Shown: positions 11,501 to 23,800, numbered from the stretch's first letter. The stretch is DNA of 64,000 nt from Luscinia megarhynchos (GCA_034336665.1 CM067592.1:56534473-56598472); one strand, 5' to 3'. Translations and numbers: made by a program. Notes: generated by a model not told the origin, from the letters alone.

Positions 11501-14267
11501 ACGCAAAAGTTTTTGCCCCCTTTCTGCTTCTGAAGCATGTACAGCAGCAGCTCTCCTAGAAAAGTAAATGAGCCTGAAGTCCTTTGGGAATGAGAGCTAG
11601 AAAAATACTTATGGTATGGTCTTCCTTAATTTCCTTGGGATTTCTGTTGGCCTTTATCCTGTGGCAGATAATCTAGAATTTACATGAACTGTGGAAGCCA
11701 ATAAGGCATTTTAAAATACCAGTGTATTTAGGAATCTGTGCTAGAGAACAGCCGTAAAATTCCCTGTACTGAGTTACTTGCTGCCCATAGAAGTATGGGC
11801 AACAAGTGGGCATGCCTATTTGCTAGTGAGTTACAGTTTAAAAAGCATTTTTCCAGGCAATTGAGATCTCATTGAATGTTCCTGCTAACACATCTTCTCA
11901 TTTTGTTTCTTTGCTGGTGCAGACTCCATTGGCCTGCACCGTGTGGAGAACATAAGCCACACAGAGCCTGCTGTTAGCCTGCACTTGTACAGCCCACCCT
12001 TCAACAGCTGTAACACCTTTGATCAGAGGACTGGGCACAAGCACAAAGTCACCATGACCTTCTACAGCCAGTTTGGAGAAAGGACTGTCTGTGTAAGTAG
12101 GAGATGAGGTGCTCCTCACTCAGGGCTCTGAGCCCTGTGGGGAGGGGTGCAAGGGGCTGCCCTGCTGCCTGCACAGCCTGCAGTGACTGTGCCCTGGGGC
12201 AGGCAGGAGGGTCAGCACCTCTGCCCTTCCTGGGACCAGATAAAACCTGGTTCCAAGTACTGCTTCACTGGTTGAGTTGCACTTCCCTTGTGTGGAGTTC
12301 CCCCTTTTCTAGCCTACCTCTTCTTTCCAGCAGAGAGGATTAATGAGACATGCTACTAGTTAAGCATCTTCAGGCAGCAGATGATGGTAAATACAACCCA
12401 GTCAAAGGAAAGTGTGAAGTAGCTACATGGCTTTGGCCAGCTTTAATCAGGTGTATAATTTCCTGCCTAAACAGTTCTGCCAAAAAGGATCACATTTCAG
12501 GAGGTTTTAAACCTTGTAGCTTATTGCAAATACTTCTTTAACCAATTCAATTCTTCAGAATCACAATATTCACAGAGTAAGACTTGCTCTGAGGGTAAGA
12601 GTAGGCTGGTTGGCTGTTGTCTCTATTCTTGGGCAATGGCATGAGATTTTATTTGGATAGGAAAAAAATTCTATGACCATTTTTTCATCAAGCTAGGACA
12701 TGTGAGAGAAGGGTAATGGGGTTTTAGCACTATTTCATGCATTGGGGAAAATAACTACTTACCTGCAGAGAAAAGGCTGATTCTGCATGCTCAGCCACAG
12801 ATGTTCATACACTGTTTCGTTTTGTTTCACTTTCCTTGAAGCAAGAAATTGAGTGCTCAGGAGTTTCCTAGAGTGAGTCCTTAGTCAGATCAATTTAAAG
12901 TTTTATAGAGTTGACAAGTACCACGTAAATTATTTCTCTGAAGCCTGTCACATTATCAAACAGCTGAAACCCAAATTTTGACCTTCCCAAGTCTGAAAAG
13001 TCCTTGAGAAATAAATTTGAATTTATAGTTCAGATTTTAAAGGTTAATTAACACGGAAGAATTCCGAACAAAACTTATGCAAGGACTCAGTGCTTGTTTG
13101 CTTTCTTTTTATTTTAATTTGAATTTATTGAATATTAAGTAACTAAGATAGTAAGAGGGTTAGATATTTTGGCTTGGAGTGTTTTCCTACTCTGATCTGT
13201 AACCATCTGGCAGTGTTTTCACCATTTGTGGGAAAATGGATCTGGCTTACAGGAAGGAGAAAAATCTTAATCATTGCGTCTCTTTCACGAATTCCTGTAA
13301 ATGGAATTCCATTAAAGAAGAAGGTGGTAGCAAGTCTGGACCATTCAGCTGCCTAAAATTACTTCATGCTACAAAAACCTTCTGGTCTCAGTGACTTGGT
13401 TTCTGGAGAACAGATTGGAAAAGCAAACTTTCTTCTGCTTACTAGATCACAGAAGGACATAGGGAGGCAGAGATCTATAAATTGTAAATACCAAGAGAGC
13501 AATGTAAAGTATATCTGTGTATCGTTTATGAGTGAGAAGATTGGCCTAGCAAAAGCCCATTCCTCTTTGTCTTAATTATATTTATAGGTAAAACACACAT
13601 GTAAATCCCTTGTTATTTCTGGCCTCTGGCCATGATGAAGTCTTGATTAACTAACTCTCCTGGAAATACACAATAGGTTATATAGGTTTAATAATACAAA
13701 TGCGTATTTTTATTAAATGTGTACAAATAAGTATGTGTGTCAAAGGACTTGCCCATGGGAGTAGCTGCATAGTTCAAGTACAAACCATGAGAATATTGAC
13801 AGGAAAGTTTACTGACAGAAAACTGATTTTGTCTTGGATGCCACAGCACACCAGTTCCTTCTGCCAGGAATTTTGCAGGGGGAGGCAGTATCTCTTTGCA
13901 GCCTGACTTCCAAGCTGGACATTTGAGCAGTTTCTGTCAAAATGAAGTAGAACAGGCTGTCAGGCAGAGAAGGAGGAAGGAGGAAGGAGGAAGGAGGAAG
14001 CACTCCTCAGCAGTCTCTTCTGCCATGGGCTTACCCACGGTCACCCAGGGCCAATAGACAGGGGGCCTGTCAGGCACATTGTGCCTTCTACAAAACCCTG
14101 GCAAGGAGCTCTGAAAATATGTGCTCCAAGTATTTTAAGGTGTGACCTACTCTGAGAACAAAGATCCACAAAGAGACCACGAAATAGCAATGACAGCCTC
14201 TTTCCCTAAAGCAACAACCTCTCCTCTTTCCCTTCAGGCCACAGGAGCGCCGCAGGAGAACAACTGA
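5324..14267 (+). CDS. CDO1: Cysteine dioxygenase type 1, five coding exons
   Basis: CDO1 is the cytosolic, non-haem iron cupin enzyme that adds O2 to L-cysteine to give cysteine sulfinate, the entry step to taurine and sulfate. The spliced CDS joins 5324-5502, 7444-7521, 9398-9552, 11923-12092 and 14238-14267 (612 nt, 203 aa; human is 200 aa). All introns are GT-AG, with phases 2, 2, 1 and 0. The iron ligands are His88 and His90 in the motif [10 protein letters not shown] and His143 in GLHRVEN. Cys95 and Tyr160 correspond to the human Cys93-Tyr157 thioether cross-link, so the enzyme should be active. Differences from human are two extra residues near the N-terminus, one extra Gly in KKGNGEM, and a diverged C-terminal tail ending QENN. 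The start was chosen because MEQ matches the human N-terminus and lies 62 bp after a TATA-like box. Identification is near certain; the tail exon is slightly less so. Confidence 0.96.
5503..7443 (+). other. CDO1: CDO1 intron 1
   Basis: GT-AG intron of 1,941 bp, phase 2. The first 400 bp are part of the CpG island. A poly(A) run of about 17 bases lies at 6015-6031. The rest is AT-rich and holds no recognisable exon or repeat; short open frames in it show no similarity to a protein I know. Confidence 0.85.
6015..6031 (+). repeat. Poly(A) tract in CDO1 intron 1
   Basis: An uninterrupted run of 17 A, followed by a second A-rich motif (ttcaaaaaaattc). It could be the tail of an old retroposed insertion, but no element is recognisable just upstream, where the CpG island ends. 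Confidence 0.8.
7444..7521 (+). CDS. CDO1: CDO1 coding exon 2
   Basis: The acceptor is tttcag| at 7443 and the donor is |gtttgt at 7522. The 78-nt exon completes Arg60 and encodes [20 protein letters not shown] and then GEGHG plus two bases of Ser86. The segment is almost identical to human CDO1 and forms the first strands of the cupin barrel. Confidence 0.95.
7522..9397 (+). other. CDO1: CDO1 intron 2
   Basis: GT-AG intron of 1,876 bp, phase 2. AT-rich, with no recognisable repeat family, RNA gene or additional exon. Confidence 0.85.
9398..9552 (+). CDS. CDO1: CDO1 coding exon 3 (iron-binding motif)
   Basis: The acceptor is tagcag| at 9397 and the donor is g|gtaaga at 9553. The exon encodes residues 86-137. 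It includes iron ligands His88 and His90, the cross-link cysteine Cys95, the [13 protein letters not shown] strand and the highly conserved [15 protein letters not shown]. An extra glycine (GNGEM) relative to the mammalian protein sits in the surface loop around residues 116-118. Confidence 0.96.
9553..11922 (+). other. CDO1: CDO1 intron 3
   Basis: GT-AG intron of 2,370 bp, phase 1. It contains an open frame at 10061-10429 (122 codons, + strand) that I do not recognise and regard as chance. The rest is AT-rich single-copy sequence. Confidence 0.85.
11923..12092 (+). CDS. CDO1: CDO1 coding exon 4 (third iron ligand)
   Basis: The acceptor is gtgcag| at 11922 and the donor is tgt|gtaagt at 12093, a full consensus. 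The exon encodes residues 138-194. It carries His143 (GLHRVEN), the third iron ligand, and Tyr160 in LHLYSPPF, the partner of Cys95. It continues through [20 protein letters not shown]. If the donor were not used, the frame would run on for VSRR and stop at 12107. Confidence 0.95.
12093..14237 (+). other. CDO1: CDO1 intron 4
   Basis: GT-AG intron of 2,145 bp, phase 0. The first 200 bp are comparatively GC-rich. A heptamer repeat (AAGGAGG)n at 13970-14000 lies about 240 bp before the last acceptor. Confidence 0.85.
13970..14000 (+). repeat. (AAGGAGG)n heptamer microsatellite
   Basis: Four perfect copies and a partial fifth of the 7-bp unit AAGGAGG. The tract is purely purine on the + strand and sits inside CDO1 intron 4. 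Confidence 0.9.
14238..14267 (+). CDS. CDO1: CDO1 coding exon 5 (9-residue tail plus stop)
   Basis: This very short terminal coding stretch follows the acceptor cccttcag| at 14237 and encodes ATGAPQENN then TGA. Joined in phase 0 to exon 4 it gives [13 protein letters not shown], the same length as the human tail RTPNATSGSLENN and sharing RT, AT and ENN. That match, together with the frame and the acceptor, supports the assignment although the exon is too small to be found by ORF length. Confidence 0.88.
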   Translation, partial: ATGAPQENN

Positions 14268-14990
14268 GAAGCATCAGCACCCTTTTGCGTAAGACCTGCT
14301 GAATGTTTAACCAGGGAGAGAAGACTTGCTTGGCTAAGGCTGGCAGACAGGTCTCTTTCAATTCCTTGTACGTCGGAGCACGCTAGGGCAGCCCGCAGAC
14401 CGCACGCAGTTTCCTCAAGCAAATGCCAATTATGGGACACTGAGCTAACTAGTGCCATAACCTGCTTCAGAGGTTAAATGCCTTTCCTTGGGCTCCCGTT
14501 AGAATTCAGTAGTTTGTTTTCTAATTCTAGCGCCTTTTAAACTCCACCTTGGATATCACACTGAGAATATCAGAAATAGGGTTTTCAAACGTCATCTGAT
14601 TCTTCTCGATAAACCTATGGGGATGTACGCTCTCAATGTAATTAGTAACTATGTAAACTTCTAAGCTTCCAGTCATTTGTACCTATGGGTAGTACAGTAG
14701 ATACAACTAACAGCAGCACCTTTTTTTTATTTTAATTAAGTCTTTTAGGTTTTAACGTTTTAGGCCATCTTGATAGTTTTGTGTGTTTTTTACCTTTTTT
14801 TTTTTTAATTTAATTTGTCAGATCCTGTTTTAAATAGGAACAGAGAAATGCTTCATGCATGATGATTTTCAAAACTGATTGCACAAAGATTTGACTTTTA
14901 AGAAGATTAATCATACTTAATTCAGCTAATGTCCAGTTCCCAAAGTATTCTGTGTAGCTAATGAAGAAGAAAACTGAAATAAAACTGGAT
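14268..14990 (+). other. CDO1: Probable CDO1 3'UTR
   Basis: Sequence following the CDO1 stop up to the first good poly(A) hexamer. It becomes strongly AT/T-rich from about 14720. The extent is inferred from the position of the signal; no transcript evidence is available here. Confidence 0.5.
14978..14983 (+). terminator. CDO1: Candidate poly(A) signal of CDO1
   Basis: AATAAA 711 bp after the stop codon, followed within 60 bp by a T-rich stretch (15019-15026). It is the first canonical AATAAA that I see downstream of the gene. ATTAAA variants occur at about 15166 and 15273 as alternatives. Confidence 0.45.
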
Positions 14991-15599
14991 TTCTGCACAG
15001 GTTTCAGAGTTTTCACCTTTTTTTTAAATGGTAACTAAAATACTCATCACATTTTACCAAAATCCACATTCCTTGTGAATATCTAAATCTTTTCCAAGGA
15101 ACACACTGTTAGAAGAGACTTTTAAAAGCTGGCAGTATGTCAAACATTCAAAGAATCTCGACTCAAATTAAATTAGGGGGGAGTTCCGTCACTAAGTGCG
15201 CCGATGTTTAGTTTTATCCTCCAGATTTAGTCACAGGGAAAGAAACTTCTTGAAAGAAGATAACTGTAATTAAACACATAAAAATCAGCAAAGCTGCCTG
15301 CATAGAGGCTATCCTATTCATTTAATGCAGTTCATAACATATTCTCAAGTAGGGAATGTGTAACAATTCTTCTAGTCTTGTAGGTGATGGCTGGTTAGTC
15401 AGACAGCAGTTTAAATTTTATCAGTATTGGATTAAGATGAGTCACATATTTCCCTCTGTATTGACAAGCCCAGAAAATATTTAATGTATGAGGCCTCATT
15501 TCCAGAGAGGCGGTGTCAAATTTTCAGAAAATGTTCGAGCAGTGTAACTGTTTTTGAACGAACCTATACATTGTTGTGAAAGTGTGACAGCATGAGGGA

Positions 15600-15835
15600 T
15601 GACCTGAGGCTGGCAATCTGCCTATCCTGCTCATGCAGGGTCACCTCCAGCAGACTGCTCAGGACTACATCCAGTTGGATTTTGAGTATCTACAAGGACT
15701 GCGGCACTACAGCCTCTCTGGGCTTTTAGTATTTTATCACTCTCACAGTAAAAAAGGCTTATTTTTAGACAAGATGTTTTGCATTTCAGTTTGCACCCAG
15801 TGCCTCTTGTTGTCCTCATCCTTCCTGCAGAAAAC
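15600..15835 (-). mobile_element. CR1 retroposon 3' fragment
   Basis: The + strand reads as the reverse of the CR1 3' region. It carries the recognisable blocks for 'GGTCACCTCCAGCAG', 'GGACTACATCCAG', 'TTTGAGTATCT', 'CTCTCACAGTAAA' and 'TTGCACCCAGTGCCTCTTGT', in the order expected of a minus-strand copy. The copy is diverged and its terminal 8-bp repeat tail is not evident. Confidence 0.8.
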
Positions 15836-18800
15836 TAGCAGTTTCACTTAACTAACTTCAATTACAGCTTATTCATCAGGCTTTTGCTTAGTAGGTAGAA
15901 TTGAAGAACAGACTGTACAGCTTGTAGACCACATGTTCAGTCAGGCCAGAGAGAATGGAAGATCACAGAGACAGCCAGGAAGGCACAGTAAATATGAGAG
16001 CAGCTAGCTGTTCTAGGATGCATACCCACATCCATCTAGTCACTCATATGCCTAGCAAGTGGGACAGAGGAAATACAGGCAGAAATGATAACAACAATCT
16101 ACACAAGTTGTCCCAAATACCATTTAGCCATGGTAAGCATGATATTGTACATTGCATAGGACAGTACAGGAATTTAGATGCTTCAGAAGAAGGTACCTAC
16201 CAGGTATTTGTGTCCTCCATACCTCAACATATGAGAGGTAGCCTGCCCAACACAAAGGGTACAAATACAGGAGACCTCAAGAGAAATGTTTAGCTGGGTC
16301 CAGAGTCCTTAGAACACACATCACAGCCACCACCTTTGCTACTTCCTAAGGATCAGCTACATATCAGGTGCTCTGAACAGCACAAGCATAAAGCTACTAC
16401 CTGCTAAAGGCAATATTCAATCATCAAGTATTCAAATATTCAATCATCAATATTCAAATATCAAGTAATATAATGAGAAGTATACTCGTATAACTTGTGC
16501 TGGATTAAAACACAGGAACTAGTAATAGCAAAACAGTATTTGCACACTGTTATGGCCAAACAGCCAAGGTACTAAATCTCTTATCATATGAATGTCCCTT
16601 GCTTTGGAGTGGAGTTAACTGGCCACCTGATGAGGCAGCAATATGCTGTAGGCTGACAATTAGATTTCATTGGGCAATGTACAAGGTCTAGCATTTCATA
16701 TGTTTTTACCTGAAAGGTGCAATTGAACAGTGTCACTGTAAATACTGGGGTTACCATTAAGATCCTTACATGGTGAGGGATACTGCCTCAAATCATCCAG
16801 GCTGGTAACAGCAGGAGGAACTCAGCCTAAATATGATTTCATGCATTAACCAAGACTTCAGTGAAGGAGCTGCAACAGACAACATAGGGAGGCAAAACAA
16901 TGCCAGGAGTGGAGTGAAGTGCAATATTTACATAAATTCTGCAAATTCCAAGGGTGTGGTGTTTTTGGTTTGGAGTGTTGTTATTAAAAATTTAGCAAGA
17001 CAAGAAACTGTTTATCAGACACATGTTTGAGATGGGAAGGCTCTGTAGCAGTCACAGGGAAGGCATATGCCATACTCAAGGGAAAAGATGACAGTGGGGG
17101 CTCTACAGGAATGGAAAGGCCATCTCAGTTTATTTGGCTATGGCTGACAAGGCTGAACAATGTGACTGGCAATACACTGAAATTATACACATGTTTGAGG
17201 GGGAGTTCACTTATGTATAACCAGCAAGTGAGCAGCTTTTTGCTTCATATGCTGATGTCTAAGACCTCTAAAGCCTCTAGCAGGAACTGTTGCTCAGAGG
17301 TCCCTTACTGCCTGAAGAGTTTATTAACGTTCTTGTGGATAACTGAGCCTTGAGTTACTTTGTGTCTAACTCACTACAAAATCTTGACATACACAAATCA
17401 GTTATATTTGTTATTTAAGCCTTGAGTCTCTTGATATTTGGACGCTGTCCATCATTGTCCATTGTTGATGTATAGAGGAGCACAGAACCAAAACCCACCC
17501 TGTATACAACCCTTCTTTCATTACAGTTTTTTTTCCCTAAACCACAATATACAAGATGTGGTATTCACTAGCTAGTCCCTGTAGTTATTTTTTCACACTC
17601 CTGTCATGACTGAGAGAAAGCTGTGTTGCAAGAATATAGCCTTCCCAAGGGTAAAAGAGGTGACCTGCCTACACTGACTGTTTGCAGAGACAAACAGAAC
17701 AAATCAAGCAGAAGCTCAGTGCTTTTCAACCATAGCATACACTCTGTTCTTTCCAGTTTAGCTCATGAAAGATTTCTCTGTCCTTGAATGTCAGAGTCTT
17801 ATGTTCTGTGAATGGAGAGTAACTCCATTCACTGTGTCTGGTAAAGGAAGCAAAACCACCATGGATCAACTGTGCAGGTCTTCAAGACTGGTTCTGACAC
17901 TTGTGGCTCTTATGAAGCTTTATTCAATAATTTTACCTCAAATCTTTGAACTCTATGGTGCTTAAGACTACAGTATATTTCTTCAGGGATAAATGACCCC
18001 CAAAATAGGGATAAACAAACCCTTCTGACCTAATTGATCTTTTGTGAATGCCACGCAAAAATCATTTGAGGGGTTTTTCAACAAGTAATGAAAACATCTT
18101 ATGCCTTTTCCAGATCTGTCTCGCCTTTGCTTTTACTCTCTAATTCACTAGAAACCTTTGGTACAGACAGATAAGTACATTATTTTCTCTTAAAGCTTAA
18201 TTTTTTGATATTTAAGATGTACTTCCTTCCTCTCTCATTGCAGTTTGAGGGGTTAAAATGAACTCTATTTGCACTGCACTTCCCAGTAGGAAAAAATTCT
18301 TTCCACAAAGATAAAATGTATATGCTGTTCGCTGACTTGTGCTTTGGTTTATTTTTCATGTCTATTCTATTCTTTCAGGCCCCTGTGCTTTCTCTCAGGT
18401 TTAGTTTAGCTGTTTGGTTGACCTGTGGTGATGAAGAATATTTTAAAACATGATGGATACATGTGAATTAATGTATGTCTTAGGAGATGAAACATCAGTA
18501 ACCTACTTCTTTGAGTCACAATGATTAGAGGAACAGCATAAGAGGATTGTGTGGCACATGCTACCCTTATCTGGCCAGTTTCCCTGAGATCCATGAATCA
18601 CATGAAAAGCTACCATGAGAAAAATATATTGCCTGACCAGCAAGCAAAATTTCTGCTGCAAAAGACAGCTACATCTTGTTCTCTGCTCCCAGTCAGTATT
18701 CAGAATCAGATCCCCAGGATCTCTTGGTTTTCTTTTTTGTTTTTATTTCTTTGTTTTATAAAATCACATTGTTAATGCAAAGTGTTTGATTTTCCTTGAA

Positions 18801-20505
18801 AATCGCTGTCTTGGGAAGCTCTGAGAGCCACAGTCAGAGAAAGAAACCTCCTCTTCTCCCCCTAGTTGAAAGAGATCCCCAGCAAAACATCTCCCATTAA
18901 CTATGAGAACTCTGATCAAATAAGATTGCTGAAAAATGCTTCTTATGCTTCTTCCCTTGTTTCAATCTGCAGGCAGGCATACAGCCTTTCCAATAAGAGA
19001 ATTACTAAACTGCTGTGTAAGTGCTTGGAAACAGGTGCAGAGACCTCTTCCTGATCACTCACTCAGTGGGTGGCCCTGGAGGTGCATGTCCTAGGCATAA
19101 GGACAGGCATTTCCAAGGGGCAGAAATAGTTCTGGACATCAAAGAACTACTGTGTGAATGCTGAGGGTCTCTTGCTACTGCACAGACCAAGTTCATTTGA
19201 GGTCTGGCTACATATGCTTATAGAGTATGTGGTTTAAACCTTACACTGGAATATTGAAAAAACCAGACCTGTGGCACATATTTATTCCTCTGTCATAACT
19301 AGGGCTCTGAATGAGCCTGAGACTGCTCATATGAGAATATTTACCAGGCATATTCATAGGGAGAAAACAAGCACTTGAAAAAGCTTTGTTCATAGGAAAT
19401 GTGCAAAATAGTCCTGTTTGAACTCATGCTCGAGGAAACCTTATCATCTCCTTGGGCTAGATCTTTATCCAGTTGAAGCTGGAAGAGCTGTGCTGTTGTC
19501 AACCAGATTAAAATGTTTTACACTGATTGAAACAGCCATTACTAGGATTGAGTACTTGATTCTGGTTATTTGTATTACCTGGATTTCCAACTGTGTCCCT
19601 CCCTGAACATGGTTACTTATGAGTGAAGAGGTGCTGCTTGAGAAAAGCTTTAACAGCCAGTTTCATGCCCACTAGAAGTATTCAGAATCAGAGTCTTCAG
19701 ACAACAGGCAACTACGAGAGGAAAAGTTTCTTCCTACATCATTGCAACAGTGAAAACATACAGCACACGTCTCTGGTTTTGGACTTCACTTTGTTGCTGC
19801 ATTGCAATGTAGACAAAGATTAAGAAGGTCATTTAATTTGTTCTACCTATTTTGGTGCTCTAATATCTTGCAAAAATGAAAACCTTGTGTTAAGGTTTAT
19901 AATATGAATTCTGGCTCCTGCTCTGTTGGCACAAATCACTTAAAAAAACAGCTTAAATAATTTTAAGATTTCCAAACTTGGAATTTCTGCTAATACTGTG
20001 TTTAGGGCATTTTTTAAAGTGCTGCAATATTCCAGTTGAAAAATTTCTTAAATCAGATAGGAAAACCTCAAGGTTCTCAATGAAATTAAATTGCATAAAG
20101 TACAAAAGTGTAAATCATTGTTGCTTTTTCGTGCAATGTGATATCTCTTGCTCCATTCCTGACTCACAGAAACATGTAATAAGCATTAGAGTGTGAATTA
20201 GAGAGAATTAGACTTTTGTATACAAAATGAGTTAGATTTTGCTTAAGTAACCTGTATTGCCTCAATTGCTTCAGCATTTGAGCTCCTGAAAGTTTTTATT
20301 CCTACAGTATGAAGTCTGTAGCAGGTGGGTAATATGAAGTTCTTCAATTAGGACGGGACTGAGTACAGAGAAAATGGTGGCCCTCTGTCAGGGCAGATAG
20401 CCTACAAAAATGTTGCAAACTCTGTGCTAGTTTTCAATTAGTTTAGGTAATCTTTATTCCTGTTGCTGCCTAAAAAAATATCACCTTCCATGGACAGCTA
20501 AAATA
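15836..20505. other. Intergenic, no gene recognised
   Basis: AT-rich sequence. The only structure noted is a local imperfect tandem of an ATTCAATCATCAA-like unit near 16413-16470. No repeat family or RNA gene is recognised. Confidence 0.6.
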
Positions 20506-20509
20506 TAAG

Positions 20510-20898
20510 GACTTGCTCTTGTTGAGCAATTATGGCCTCCACGAAGACAGGCTAAGGAAGTTAGGTCTTCTCAGCCTGGAGAAGAGAAGATTGTGTGCAG
20601 ACCTCAAAGCAACCTTCCAGTATCTCAAGGGGGCCTCCAGGGAAGCTGAAGAAAGAGACTTCTTCAGGAGCTCTGGTGGCAGGACAATGGCACCAAACTG
20701 AAAGGGAATAGCTTTGGATTAGGTATTAGGAAGAAATTCTTCACTGAAAGGGTGGTGAGGCTCTGGCACAGGCTGCCCAGAGGAGCTGTGGATGCCCCAA
20801 CTCTGTCAGTGTTCAAGGCCATCTTGGACAGGGATTTGAGAAATCTGGTTTAGTGGAGGTCCCTTCCAACCCAGGCCATCCTATGAGTCTATGATGTG
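20510..20898 (+). mobile_element. CR1 retroposon, 5'-truncated 3' end
   Basis: Classic avian CR1 3' end on the + strand. It has the 'CTTCTCAGCCTGGAGAAGAG' block, the 'GGCACAGGCTGCCCAGAGG' block, 'GTTCAAGGCCATCTTGGACA' and 'GGTCCCTTCCAACC', and ends in a degenerate copy of the CR1 tail octamer (ATTCTATG-like) near 20880-20898. It is not protein coding. Confidence 0.93.
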
Positions 20899-23800
20899 TC
20901 TTTAAGTTACCCTGTCCTTCTACTGAAAGACTAAATTTGAAAATAAGACCTAGAAATATCAAATGCACCTTTACAGAGAAAAGTCCACTTCAAAAATAAA
21001 TAATGTTAGGTATTTTGTAGTAGGTTTTGACTCTGAAGTCATGACTTTAGCATTCAACAAAAGCAACTTCTATAATCAAAAATTCCCTAACAGGTCTTTT
21101 CCACAAAGCTGAAAATTATACAAAACAAATGGAAAATTCTTTCCATAGACTCATACTAAAATAAAGGTGGGGTTTTGGAAACCAGCTAGTTCTAAATAAA
21201 ACAAAACCAAATATTGACTAGCCTTTGGAATTCCCTTTTTTCCAACTGCAGAACAGCTAGTTAGGAGGATCCCAAACAGACGAGTGAGTCATGGAGTCAC
21301 AGAACACTAAATGCTTACCTTAATTATAATGGATTTCTCTGAAACAAGTGTTGCTCTCTATCTGTAAGGGATATCTCACTGTCACCTGAAAATAGTGAAG
21401 CCACTGCAAGTAACTGCATTTTCACACTGCCACTAGCTTGTATTTACAATCCCTCTTGAAAGCCAACTATATGACAACCCAGAGAGATTCCAAAGCTCAG
21501 GCTTTGCCACGGACTGCAGCTTCCCTGGGATTAGCTGTGTGGTGACATTCGTACAGACCAGTGAGGAGCAGTCAGCACCAAGAGTCACCAGTGGTTTGAC
21601 ATGGACAGGTCAGGCTGTTGCTACCTTCAGCTGTCCACCTGGACATGCATGTGTCAGAGGCTGGAGCCTATTTGTAGGTTAAAGATGCTTCTGTGCCACC
21701 ACAGTCTGCAGCTTTGCATATTAAGGTCCACTGAAATTAACACCAGATTTAATACCTGCAAAGCAATAAATCACCAAAGCTCATGAAGAGCTATATACTT
21801 TCAGCTGATCATGGTGCAAGGTGGAAAATGTGCCAGTAAGGTCACACTCAAAAAACAGTGAGGCAGCAACCCATTAAACTGAAAATCTCCTTCCTAGTTA
21901 GGATGGGAAGAAAGAATATTTTGGTGTTGTACCACATATACTCATCAACACAAGACTTTGGATCTACTAGTGTTGCTTTAGCCCTCTACACAGATGTCTT
22001 GACCTTGTTGTTAAATAAATATAGTGGCTTGAAAGCAGCTTCATGACACTAATGCAAAGGAACAGCACATTGAATTAGCACACAAGTATTCCTACATCCT
22101 ATGCCACAGGGCTCATGGAAATTATCCCATGATTAAATAATAATAATTTGAATGGCCCTGGATGATTGACCATGAAGAAAAGAAGGAAAGATTATGACCT
22201 TGGATCAAGCAGTTTAACTGGCAGTAATTATGAGGCCCTAAGACCAGAGTTGCCTACACAAATCAGATCTCAAAAGACTGTTTTATAGAAGTCTTCAATG
22301 AACTCAGTCTTTGTTTCCTGATAAGCATATAAGATGTCTACATGCAAGATTCCCTTAAGGACTCTGCTGAGACAGTACCCTCAGAAGACATCTGGAATTA
22401 TTGATTGGTGAGAGGGCAATGACTTAGCAGTTAAAAGACATGCTGATTTTTCAGTGTTATAACTACTGATGTTATTGTGATACAAATAGCTTATGCCAAA
22501 CATTAGGAGTGCTGAGAAGAGATTTATTTTTGTTTAATAAGTATGTGAAATTCCTACTAGGGGTCAAAGTATGTGGCCTTGCCTGCTAGGGTAGGGACAA
22601 CATGGATTATAGGAGCCAGTATTGCCATCTCATTTGAATGAATCATGGGTACATCTCAACAAATTCCCACTGGAGCATGGTTCTGGGATACACTTTGGGC
22701 TGACCCAATGCTTTTGGGTTGCTGCAGCTTTGCTGGCATTTCTTCTAGAGAGCAGAGTCTGTACTAGCTGCCTGTGCATTGGCACAGGATCTCACCAGCC
22801 AAGTGACTTCTCATGTTACCACTGGCTCTTCCAGATATGTCAGTAGTTTCCATGGACTCATCCTCTGGCACCACATTTCCAGATGAGGCACAAAGAAGGT
22901 AATTGACTTATAGACAGCCATAAGGGTGGGAGTGTTGTCTTTGTGATAGGGGGATCTTGTAACTCATTTTTATAATTCATAAATGGCGAGTTTTTGACGT
23001 TGTGCATTTGGAAAGGGCAGCAGCAATTCATCAATGTTCTTTATATCTCTCAGATCCCCTTCAGCAGACAGCTGTGATTTTAAAATTCCTGTGAACTCTC
23101 CTGAGTCAAACAGGAGACCAACTGTTCTTCCAAGAGGTGCCTAACACCAGAAGTGTGTGGGCTATCTGGGATCTAAGACTCTGTGATGGTTTTTGTTATG
23201 TCCTGGCTCCAAACCACTTGTTTTCTTTACTTTCCAATTACTTTTCATTGCAGGGCACAATGTTAGTTCATCTCACAGGAATTTGTTTACTGTTTTCCAC
23301 TATTTCAAGCCTGTTTCCTGGTTAGCTTTCAACTTGGATATTACCTTTTTCCACATAGACACATTTTTCCCTCTACAGCTCTGATTAGATACTATTTTTT
23401 CCACTTTTTGCTTCACTCCCATAAGTACCATTACTCCTGACTGAAGAACACCAGTTGGCCTGCAGCTGTATTTTTGTTATGTTTGAAGGTCCTCTCCAGC
23501 TAAGGGGGTGTCTTCTTTGCTGTGTCTTTTGCTGCTGGATGCAGACCAATGATAACTCAGTGGAGCAAAAGCAGGGAAAATAAGCCAGGCATTTTGAAGG
23601 GCACTCTTGATGTGGTTTTTAACTTATTATTCATTATCATGTGTCTGCAGGCCACAGTCGTGCTGTCAGTTTAAAATTTGGTTTTATTCTCTCCTTTCCC
23701 CCCCTCTTTCACCCCTTTGCCATCTTGTTTTTGCTCCTTTTTCTTCCTGACTTCCTATGCTATTTTCTTTCCCCTCTCACCTTCCACCACCACCTTCTGC

